From: Calocera cornea HHB12733
Lineage: Eukaryota; Basidiomycota; Dacrymycetes; Dacrymycetales; Dacrymycetaceae
NCBI GenBank assembly: GCA_001632435.1
Contig: KV424057.1
Span: forward strand, 20,450-84,449
DNA length: 64,000 bases
Direction: 5' to 3'
The notes beneath the pieces were generated by a model. It saw only the letters and a program-made list of their open reading frames with translations, ran no database searches and was not told where the DNA came from. Position numbers and translations under genes: made by a program. Position 1 is the first letter of the stretch; every line of letters starts with the position of its first letter. Positions 1 through 7,470 of this stretch are shown in pieces.

Positions 1-1063
1 CGGGGTGCCTTGCTGTGGGGTGTAATTCTGCCAAGGCACTCGCTGCGGCGCTGGGGAAACCCTTGGTGGGCGTGAACCATATGGTGCGTTGCTGGCCTGC
101 TCCTTGCTGCGAAGAGTGCTGATGGTGGGGTAGAGAGCACATGCGCTCACGGTCACTTTGACGGAGGAGCGCCCGCCGCCGTTCCCCCATCTCACACTTC
201 TGATCAGCGGCGGGCATACTATGATCGTCCTAGTGAAGAGCGAAGTGTCGTATGAGCTCCTTGCCAACACGACGGACGACTCAATCGGGTGCGCCTCTCC
301 CTCCCCTTCCCCCCCTTCTCAGATACAGAGCAGTTACTGATTCCCACCGCAGGCAGGCGTTCGACCGCCTCGCGGTGCTCATCGGCCTGGAGTGGGGCCA
401 GCGCGGGCTGGGCGCGGCGCTCGAAGCGTGCGCGCGTGAGCACTCGCCCGCCGAAGACGGGGACTATTGGATCAAGTTCCCCGTGATCATGCAGGGCCGG
501 CCCGACTTCTCTTTCTCGGGCGTGCGGTCGGCTGGTATGCGCATTATCGACGATCTGAAGGAGCAGGACGGCGGGGAGATGTCCGCGCGCAGCCGGGCAG
601 CGTTCGCTTACAAGTGCGTCTCCTGCCCTGACTCGTGACACACGCCTCACTCTCCCTGTAGGTTTCAGGAAGCCGTAGCAGATCAGCTTGAGGACAAGCT
701 CATCCGCGCTATCAAGAATTGTCGCTTGAAGGGTGTGAAGCCGACCGCATTGGTAGCGTCTGGGGGAGTGGCGAGCAACCAGTACCTGCGCAGCCGGTAC
801 GCCCTCCCTCCGTGTCTTCCACGCTATTCTCAGCTCACGAGACCCGCAGGCTGCACCAAGCCGTCGTAGCGGCGCACGAAGGGTCCGGTGCGCCCCTGCG
901 GGTGTACTATCCCCCACCCGCGCTGTGCACCGACAACGCGGTCATGATCGCATGGGCATCCATGTCTCGTTTCCTGGCTGGCGACACGGACCCGCTCGAT
1001 ATCATGCCCCTCAAGGGGTGGAAGATCAACATGGAGCGACCGGTGTGGACGGGGCACGAATGA
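1..1063 (+). CDS. QRI7: Mitochondrial tRNA N6-adenosine threonylcarbamoyltransferase (Qri7/OSGEPL1 type), 3' part
   Basis: This enzyme transfers the threonylcarbamoyl group to A37 of ANN-decoding tRNAs; the Qri7 branch works in mitochondria. The 5' end lies outside the window. Spliced exons are about 1-83, 134-288, 353-613, 662-796 and 850-1063, with GT-AG introns of 48-64 nt. The spliced protein shows the metal-binding HxxxH motif (HMRAH, formed across the first intron), the nucleotide-site motif [25 protein letters not shown] and the C-terminal DNAVMIAW with its metal-ligand Asp. This motif order is specific to the Kae1/Qri7/TsaD family. Assignment to Qri7 rather than cytosolic Kae1 rests on the longer inserts and the C-terminal wording, and the targeting peptide is not visible. 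The gene ends at TGA 1061-1063. Confidence 0.88.
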
Positions 1064-1384
1064 TATGACCATTTGGGCATTTAGACGGTGGAACACTAGG
1101 GGTAGGGTGCCACGGGTACTTTGTTCGGCTATTGTATGGACACCAACGAGTGCTTGGCGTCTGCCCCCAACGGACGACAGCGACTTAGAAGCAGTCTGGC
1201 ACACGGGCTGGAATCAGTTCGACACAAATACGACGCACACGACGACTCACGAATGTCCTACGACGCCCACTGCTGGCCAGAGCCCGAGACACACGCGCCA
1301 TTGGTCAGGTCCTCCTTGTAGAAGACGGTCTGGGGACCTTTGCAGTCGTAGCTCTACCGCGAAATGGTGTCAATACATCCCTCC

Positions 1385-1690
1385 TCAAAAGCGCATTCTG
1401 TCTCGTACCTCCCAGACGATCAGCTCGCAGGTGCCATCACTGGTCAGCATTGCATGGAGGCTTTGTGAGTCTTTGAGGCGACAGGCTGTGGGAACGCACC
1501 CTTGAAGGACGCTCGGGCTCGATGAACATCCCGGGATTGGCGCCCTTGGCAGAGCCGGCAACGTGATCGTTGAGCGTCCCCTCGTAGTCAGCATATCTCA
1601 CTTCTCTGTTTCGGGCAGGGCCCTCAACTTCGGGCCGACTGCCATCAAGTTGACGTTTCAGTCTGCTTCCGGAGACCGTTTACGGCAAGG
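1385..1690 (-). pseudogene. Unrecognised protein remnant or terminal exons
   Basis: On the minus strand a well-formed reading frame runs from about 1690 down to a putative donor near 1499. It includes RYADYEGTLNDHVAG and GANPGMFIEPE. Splicing over a very short intron (about 1461-1499) joins it to SDGTCELIVWEVRDRMRF and TGA at 1385-1387. The composition looks like genuine protein, but no family was recognised. Upstream, towards 1920, a second protein-like stretch (AAPMPFRVNYCDTAQP) is in another frame, and a stop separates the two. The locus may be a decayed gene, or a gene whose 5' exons could not be resolved. The 39-nt intron is below the usual size for this genome, which lowers confidence. 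Confidence 0.3.
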
Positions 1691-2747
1691 ACACGTTGGA
1701 AGCTGCCGCTCTGCAGAGGTGTTCGCAAGAGGTTGGGCCGTATCACAGTAGTTGACCCGGAAAGGCATGGGAGCAGCAATATTCGCCTCTGCGAGAGGAT
1801 TCAAGGAGATGAACAGAGCTAACAGACGCCGAACCAATCCTGCGTCCGGTCGCTGACACGCGGGTGAAAGTGCAGAATTCCGGGCAGCCTGAGCGGCGTG
1901 GGACCAACCAGCGGCATACATAGCAACCCAAAGTGCATGCGAATTAAACCAAAATAAGGAATCACCACACGAGCATCACTGTGATGGAGCATGGCTATGT
2001 GACTCGAGTGCCAAAGGTCAAGCGGGAGCAGAACTGGGACTGTACAGCAGCAGCCTCAGGCTGCTGGCTTACCTAGGGTCGGTCTGGCGAGGACACGTTG
2101 GATCTACTGTACTGTTCAGGCGGAACCCAACGTCGTTTCACCTCTTTCCGCGAAGCGTAATCTTGCAGCTGTCCGACCAACGTGCAGTGCATGGTGCCAT
2201 CACACATAAAAGGAGCAAACAGCTCCGAGGGCTGTGTACAGGTGCACGGCGCTGGCATGAGTCAAGCAGCAGATCCATCAGTGTTAATGGTCATGAAACT
2301 CTAAACTGCTTCCGCCGGTCGCAAGGTGACTCTCGCCTAAACCACGTCCACAAGCGCCCGTACGATAATGGTCGACCCCATCTTACGCAAATCAGAGTAA
2401 ACGCAGCCGGATCAAGAGGGTAGAGCACTGCTTCCAGAGCTCCCGCATCACGGATGCTCTACGCTTGGAGATCAGCCCTCATTGCGATGCTCCCGCGACT
2501 CATCGCAAGACGTTCAACACTGCGCTTTTTACCGACGGAGGCTCGGCCAAGGTTTCCACTGAGCTCTGCTGATGGCAATCTGAGAGCATCGCTTGCTTCA
2601 AGACAGCTGACGACTGTCTCTCGACTAGCTGGGCCGAACGTTTCCATTATCTTGGCAACTGTCTTCTGAAACCTTCAATGTTTCCCCACAATAGCGCATG
2701 GTGCGAAAGGCGGGCTTGGCACGGCTCGACACGTTGCTCATGGCCAG

Positions 2748-2754
2748 TATAAAA
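2748..2754 (+). promoter_or_regulatory. TATA box of small secreted protein gene 1
   Basis: TATAAAA lies 292 bp upstream of the ATG. It sits in the same place relative to the conserved leader as the TATAAAA of gene 3 (5516-5522), which supports function. Transcription would start near 2780-2790. Confidence 0.65.
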
Positions 2755-2823
2755 CGAAGCGAATAGGCTGCTAATGCTCGCTCCACCCCACCCTTTCACA
2801 ATCCCCCCGAACGGTGCTGGACA

Positions 2824-2977
2824 GTGAGTAGCGACGCACCCTTGTGCATTCGGACAGTTGGGGCTCACACCTTCCATAGCCTTCATCAATTCGGCCACTA
2901 TCTCGCAACGCATATCCTGGTGACGGATAGTGCGTGTTCTGGTTCTCTAAGGTGCACTGCTGATGCTACTGCTGCAG
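2824..2977 (+). other. 5' UTR intron of small secreted protein gene 1
   Basis: A consensus donor GTGAGT opens at 2824 and an acceptor ending CTGCAG closes at 2977. The paralogue at 5.8 kb has the same donor context (GCTGGACA before GTGAGTAGCG, 5588) and an acceptor TTTCAG at 5750 followed by the same CCTTC. Gene 2 keeps only the acceptor side (TTTCAG before CCTTATTACAC, about 3847). The intron was inferred from this conservation, not from transcripts. Confidence 0.6.
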
Positions 2978-3039
2978 CCTTCATACATCTTCACACCTTT
3001 CGTTCATACACCGACCCCGCCTCCTTCAGACGACCCACA

Positions 3040-3363
3040 ATGCCTTCTACGATGCAGCTCGCACTCATTATTATCCTCTCTGCATTTAGCATTCTCGCCG
3101 CTCCCGTGGCGGTCGAGATGCGTGATATCACTCGCATGGCCATCGTTGAGAGAGCCAATCCGCTGAATACCCCGAACGGCCGCGGCTCTGCCACGGACGC
3201 ATTCAAACAGTTTGCGAAGGAGTCTCGGACTGCGTACAACCAGATCAAGGCACAGGGAAAGTACGGCGAACCTCACCCTGTACCCAGAAAGGAGAGGAAG
3301 GCGGCTTACGTCAAGGCAGCATCTGCCCAGAACATGGTGAAGGCGCTCACGGGAAAGCATTAG
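3040..3363 (+). CDS. Small secreted protein, tandem family member 1
   Basis: A 107-residue protein of unknown function. The ATG at 3040 follows the 5' UTR intron and is chosen because it opens a clear signal peptide (residues 1-21, MPST then QLALIIILSAFSILAA, cleavage likely after AAP). The mature part has no cysteines. It is basic and helix-prone, with the block NGRGSATDAFKQFA, then QIKAQGKYGEPHPVP and KERKAAYVKA shared with gene 2. Stop is TAG 3361-3363. TATA box and leader are described separately. A secreted effector-like or cell-surface role is possible for such small fungal proteins, but nothing in the sequence fixes a function. Confidence 0.75.
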   Translation: MPSTMQLALIIILSAFSILAAPVAVEMRDITRMAIVERANPLNTPNGRGSATDAFKQFAKESRTAYNQIKAQGKYGEPHPVPRKERKAAYVKAASAQNMVKALTGKH

Positions 3364-3494
3364 GTGAAATGGAACATATGTAATCCTCAGATACCGCTCC
3401 TCGTGGCACGAATTTCTCATATTCGTGCACCTGTGTAACTAGCCAGCGGATACAACCATTGTCTCCTCGTCAGTATTCGCGTGTACAAGGCTCC

Positions 3495-3700
3495 GCATGT
3501 GATGGTACTAGAGTAAAACACGCATTGTATAGCCTCTGCTTGTGCTCACCCTGGGCTCCGCCCAAATCAGTGCACCGCAACACAGAGCATAGTACACACG
3601 GTCTGGACTACATTCGCGTATTCCCTGCGCTCCCTTGATGGCCGAGTTCCGTGAAATCACTGGCGTTGTCATCGTTGAGAGAGGTCAGTGTTCCGTTCCG
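3495..3700 (+). pseudogene. Relic copy of the small secreted protein family
   Basis: At about 3640-3700 the sequence reads GCCGAGTTCCGTGAAATCAC..GTTGAGAGAGGT. This matches the codons for the post-signal segment of genes 2 and 3 (VESRD..ITG/IGV..ERG). No start codon, signal peptide or downstream exon remains. The preceding 3495-3545 (GGTACTAGAGTAAAACACGCATTG and onward) resembles the region just upstream of gene 2 (3735-3785). The segment therefore looks like a decayed tandem copy with part of its promoter. Confidence 0.55.
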
Positions 3701-3909
3701 GATACATTACATGTAATGGAGGTGGTCATATGAGGGTACTAGAACACGCATTGTCTCGGCGCTGCGTCTGCTCCCATAAATGGCACCGCGCCTGCCTGCT
3801 AATACGTACATGTATTGGAAGATGGTCGTATGATGTCGCTGTTTCAGCCTTATTACACTTTCACGACCTTCCCTTCTATATCGAGCCCACTCCGTCCAGA
3901 CCATCCACA

Positions 3910-4380
3910 ATGCCCTCCACGACGCAGCTCGCACTCATCCTCATTCTCGCCGCCTCCGGCATTGTCGCCGCCCCCCTGAGGGTTGAGTCCCGTGATACAG
4001 CCGGAGTTGACCTCGTTGAGAGAGGTGACAATGGTGGTAAAAGCAATCCAGTGAACACTCTAAACGGCCGCGGCTCTGCGACAGACTTGTTCAAACAGTT
4101 TGCGTCGGATTCTCGGGCTCAGTACAGCCAGATCAAAGCACAGGGAAAGTACGGCGAACCCCACCCAGTGCCCATGAAGGACAGGAAGGCGGCATACGTC
4201 AAGGCGCAATCTGGAGAGAACATGATGAAAGCGCTCGAGGGACCTAAGCAGGCGAAATGGATCGTAGGTGCTGCTCACCGTATCGCCCCTTGTAGCACGG
4301 ACTACGCACGTGCGATCACTTGTGTTTCGGGCCAATCAATCTTGTTGCATCATCGTCAGCATCTCTCGTGTACAACATGA
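3910..4380 (+). CDS. Small secreted protein, tandem family member 2, with extended C-terminus
   Basis: A 156-residue protein beginning MPSTTQLALILILAA, an obvious signal peptide (cleavage near AAP at residues 21-22). After a short variable stretch (LRVESRD..VERGDNGGKSN) it shares with gene 1 the blocks NGRGSATDLFKQFA, QIKAQGKYGEPHPVP and RKAAYVKA. Gene 1 stops at GKH. In gene 2 the frame has changed around the homologous stop and continues about 40 codons through sequence that aligns with the 3' UTR of gene 1. That tail contains cysteines and has no family counterpart. The upstream region keeps the 5' UTR intron acceptor (about 3847), but the TATA box is only a weak CATAAAT near 3775. Confidence 0.68.
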   Translation: MPSTTQLALILILAASGIVAAPLRVESRDTAGVDLVERGDNGGKSNPVNTLNGRGSATDLFKQFASDSRAQYSQIKAQGKYGEPHPVPMKDRKAAYVKAQSGENMMKALEGPKQAKWIVGAAHRIAPCSTDYARAITCVSGQSILLHHRQHLSCTT

Positions 4381-4514
4381 TGATACCAGACTGTAACGAG
4401 AAGTGTCACAGCTGTGCTAGGATTCGCGCTGGGTGTCCTGCGCGAGCCAAAGCGCTACGGCAAAGAGCAGATGCCATGATGCACACGATCTGGGCCTCAT
4501 TATCGAGTTCTCGA

Positions 4515-4690
4515 TGTTCCCTTGAGGGGTGAGTGCTATGATACACTGGCGCTGTCATTATCGAGAGGTTAACCTTCCGTTCATGGTGTACGCCTGGCGG
4601 GAAGCACGGTCAAGCCAAGCAGCACAAACACCAGCAGAATGACAGGAGTATGTCCAAACCGGCACTGCCCATGGATACGGCTACGGATAA
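4515..4690 (+). pseudogene. Relic of a His-rich family member (gene-3 type)
   Basis: This stretch matches gene 3 from its post-signal codons onward. Shared pieces are TTGAGGGGTGAGT.., GTCATTATCGAGAGGTTAACCTTCCGTT (an in-frame stop where gene 3 has GTGAAC), GGCGGGAAGCACGGTCA, then AAGCCAAGCAGCACAAACACC, which corresponds to the end of the His tract of gene 3. Nearly the whole His repeat is missing, and homology fades near GGATACGGCTACGG (about 4685). No signal peptide exon precedes it, so it is a broken duplicate. Confidence 0.6.
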
Positions 4691-5094
4691 CCACCGCCCT
4701 GAGTCGTGGGGCTGCGTCGATCGATGCCGATGCTGTCGAGACGTATGTAGTGATCGCGTGTAGATACTTAGGGACCAATGTAACGACTTTGACCCCCGAA
4801 CGTTCACCGCGCCTCGTAACAGAGGCTGTGTCCGCTGCCATGACCGGCGCCGGGCGCGCCCCTTCGTTCCTGCCAAGGGAGACTCGTCATCTCGATGTTC
4901 TCCGGCAAACACCATATCGTGTTGCGTCCTATGGTCCAGCAATAATATCTCTTTGCGATGAGCTCCGAAGTCTGGATGGCATGCTACATACACGCTGGGA
5001 CGACTCAACGACTCAGCCAGCAATCCCATCAGCTCGGGATGGCAATGAAACATGCCACTGCTCTGGACTGATTACATCAGTCGCGACGTGATTC
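4691..5094. other. Spacer with no recognised gene
   Basis: An open frame of 150 codons spans 4639-5091 on the plus strand. It has no signal peptide, no splice support and no familiar motif, and it begins inside the relic. Nothing functional was recognised before the duplicated upstream block begins near 5095. Confidence 0.4.
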
Positions 5095-5813
5095 TCACCC
5101 AAATTACGTCCACAAACTCTCTTGAGCTCGGGGTCGACGCGATGGTGTCCAACTCGAACTGAAGCAGGTTGATCAAGAGGCTAGAACATCACTGTGGCAA
5201 GTTCTGTGTCGCTACTACTCTCACGCCTTGCAATCAGCCTTCATTGCGCTGCGAGTCTGACTCCTCGCAAGGCGCTCAACAGTTCGCGGATTTCCGACGG
5301 CGGTCTGACCGACGTTTCGACTGAGGTCTGCTTAGGGCGATCCAATGATTAGGACATTGCTTGCTGAATGCAACGGATGGCTGTCTCTAGACGTGCTCGG
5401 ACCAGCGATTTCATTTTCCTGCCACCAGTCCTGAAACATTGCACATTTCCTCACGATTGCGCATGATGGAAATCATCGGCTTGGCACAACCCCTGAGATG
5501 GTGCACACTGGCGGGTATAAAAGGACGCAACAAAACCTGGGATTCTCCTCACCACTACCTCACGACCCCTCTGAACGGTGCTGGACAGTGAGTAGCGACG
5601 AGCCTCCGAGCCGGGCAGTTGAAGCTCACACCTTCAATAGCCTCCCTCCATCCTTTCACCCTCTTTTCCGCTACACATCTTTTCCCGGTGCCGGACAGTA
5701 TGCAGTCCTTGTCTGCTGAAAGTGAAGTGTTGCTGATGTTGTTGTTTCAGCCTTCGTACACTCTCACAACTTTCGTTTCTATACCCAAACCCACTCCGTC
5801 CAGATCACCCGCA
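5095..5813 (+). repeat. Upstream segmental duplication (copy 2) with TATA box and 5' UTR intron of gene 3
   Basis: This is the partner of 2325-3039. It contains TATAAAA at 5516-5522, the conserved leader GAACGGTGCTGGACA and a donor GTGAGTAGCGACG at 5588. A pyrimidine-rich acceptor TTGTTTCAG ends at 5750, giving a 5' UTR intron of about 163 nt. The 60 bp after the acceptor (CCTTCGTACACTCTCAC..CACTCCGTCCAGA) match the leaders of genes 1 and 2. Confidence 0.7.
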
Positions 5814-7031
5814 ATGCCTTCGACGACACAGCTCGCACTCATTCTTACCCTCGCTGCCTCCAGCATTCTTGCCGCTCCCCTGAGGGTTGAGTCCCGTGAT
5901 GCCATTGGCGTTACCATCGCTGAGAGAGGTGAACCTTCCGTTTCCGGTACTCCTGTCACACCCGGCGGGAAGCACGGTCACGGAAAGCACATCAAGCATG
6001 CCGGACATGGCCATCACGGGAAGCACGCCCAATCCCATGGCCTGCACAAGCATCACGGCCACCACGGCCACCACGGTCACCACGGCCATCACGGCCACCA
6101 TGGCAAGCACGGACACGGCCACCATGGCAAGCACGGCAAACATGGCAAGCACGCCAAGCACGGACACGCCAAGCAGCACCATCACAAGCAGAAGCATGCG
6201 GCCGTCGGCGGTCCCGCTGCTCAGAACGGCACTGCGTCTGCAGCTGTGGATCCGGCTACGGCTTCTGTCCTGAGTGGTGCTGCGGCCGCTCCTGTGAATG
6301 GAACTGTGTCTTCCCCCGTGAGCGGTGGTGTCCCTGCCGATGCGTCCGCCCCCCCCTCGGACGGCTCTGCCCCTGCTTCCGGTTCTGGCCCTACCAGTGC
6401 GTCCAGCTCTACTGGTCCAGCGTCTACACCTGCCGCATTGTCCTCCCGCGGTATCGGATCCACCATCAAGACTGACTGGAAGAAGGCAGAGCCTTATGTA
6501 AAGGACGCCGCCTCCATTGCCGGCAGCGTTCTCCCCTTGTTCCTCCGCGATGTGGATGGCGATGAGGACGATGCATTGGACGCCCGTGACGTAGGAACAA
6601 CCATCAAGAACGACTTGAACAAGGCAATGCCTTATGTAAAAGACGCCGCTTCCATTGCCGGCAGTGTTCTCCCCCTCTTCCTCCGCGATGTAGACGGCGA
6701 TGAGGACGAGCTTGAGGAGCGTTACTTCGCGGGAGGTCACATGTACCACTGGCACCCAACGGGATTCCACAGCCGGCCGCCTCTGCGCCACTTCATGACT
6801 CGTGATGTGGACGAAGCTGACGACGAGCTCGATGAGCGTTTCTTCTCTGGCGATGACGAGGATGAGCTCGATGAGCGCAGCCTGGGCAGCGACCTGAAGA
6901 ACGACTGGAACAAGGCCCAGCCATACATCCAGACCGCAGGCACCGTCCTCGGCGACGTTGGCTCGTTCGTGGGCGGCATTGCGCCGTATTTGGAGAAGGC
7001 GCCCAAGCGCAGCCTGAACGATCTGGATTAG
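5814..7031 (+). CDS. Secreted His/Gly/Lys-rich protein with internal helix repeats, family member 3
   Basis: A 405-residue, single-exon coding sequence. Residues 1-21 form the family signal peptide (MPSTTQLALILTLAASSIL). Residues about 50-130 are a His/Gly/Lys tract built from HHGHHG, KHGHGHH and KHGKHG units, a likely Zn/Cu/Ni-binding surface. A Ser/Ala/Pro-rich linker follows (about 131-210). Three diverged repeats of about 45 residues come next, starting near 213, 260 and 356. Each contains K(T/N)D(W/L)(K/N)KA(E/M/Q)PY then a small hydrophobic helix; the first two share VKDAASIAGSVLPLFLRD. Acidic spacers separate them, ending LDARD, LEERY, LDERF and LDERS, with one dibasic KR near the C-terminus. 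The design suggests a processed surface or secreted precursor, but the processing protease is conjecture. The start is fixed by paralogy with genes 1 and 2. Confidence 0.75.
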   Translation: MPSTTQLALILTLAASSILAAPLRVESRDAIGVTIAERGEPSVSGTPVTPGGKHGHGKHIKHAGHGHHGKHAQSHGLHKHHGHHGHHGHHGHHGHHGKHGHGHHGKHGKHGKHAKHGHAKQHHHKQKHAAVGGPAAQNGTASAAVDPATASVLSGAAAAPVNGTVSSPVSGGVPADASAPPSDGSAPASGSGPTSASSSTGPASTPAALSSRGIGSTIKTDWKKAEPYVKDAASIAGSVLPLFLRDVDGDEDDALDARDVGTTIKNDLNKAMPYVKDAASIAGSVLPLFLRDVDGDEDELEERYFAGGHMYHWHPTGFHSRPPLRHFMTRDVDEADDELDERFFSGDDEDELDERSLGSDLKNDWNKAQPYIQTAGTVLGDVGSFVGGIAPYLEKAPKRSLNDLD

Positions 7032-7470
7032 ACAAGCAAGGACCACAGCTAGCGTACAACTGTAGCTATGATAAAGAGTTGTAGCTCATGGATAAATGGG
7101 TTTTCTAATCGATGCGACATATCATCAAGCTGAAACTCCGCTCGTCCGGCCTCATTCGCTCCCCGATCAACGGCCAGAAATGCGCTATTCCGAGTACCGG
7201 CCAAGTGACTTTGGTGCCTCTTCAGTGAACAACACGCCTCAGTAAGTTGTGGATTCGAAACATATTTGCATTAGTGGGCGTAAAGACGGAAGGGCATAAC
7301 ATGAACAAAAGCGTATCTGGTTGAATCCACCATGTACATCCTCGAACGATTCCGGTAAGACAGGCGCGAGAACACGAGAAACAGACAAGAGATCGTAAAA
7401 CACTACTACTATACGGATACCGATACTCATAACCCCAGCAATAGACGTGAAGCAATTGTTCGCAATTCCT
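7032..7470. other. Convergent intergenic region, no gene seen
   Basis: This AT-richer spacer lies between the 3' ends of the secreted-protein gene and the kinesin gene. It presumably holds both 3' UTRs. No conserved frame or structured repeat was seen. Confidence 0.5.

Larger units (their letters stand above)
2325..3039 (+). repeat. Upstream half of a ~700-bp segmental duplication (copy 1)
   Basis: This block aligns, with scattered substitutions and indels, to about 5095-5813. Shared landmarks in the same order are CACGTCCACAA/TACGTCCACAA, GATCAAGAGG, TTGCTT, GACTGTCTCTCGACTAG/GGCTGTCTCTAGACGTG, a TATAAAA box, GAACGGTGCTGGACAG, the donor GTGAGTAGCGACG, GCTCACACCTTC and a closing acceptor followed by CCTTC. 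Each copy leads into a gene with the same signal peptide, so the promoter and 5' leader were duplicated with the gene. Confidence 0.75.

Noticed and set aside
219..917. 232-codon minus-strand open frame across the QRI7 exons
   Set aside because: It lies antisense to exons with clear family motifs and correct splice sites; GC-rich coding DNA here often leaves the opposite strand open.
4639..5091. 150-codon open frame after the His-rich relic
   Set aside because: It starts inside the relic, lacks a signal peptide or any motif, and shows no splice context.
5805..7046. 413-codon minus-strand open frame opposite the His-rich gene
   Set aside because: It is the antisense shadow of the repeat-rich gene, with no start context or splice support; the sense frame has a signal peptide shared with two paralogues.
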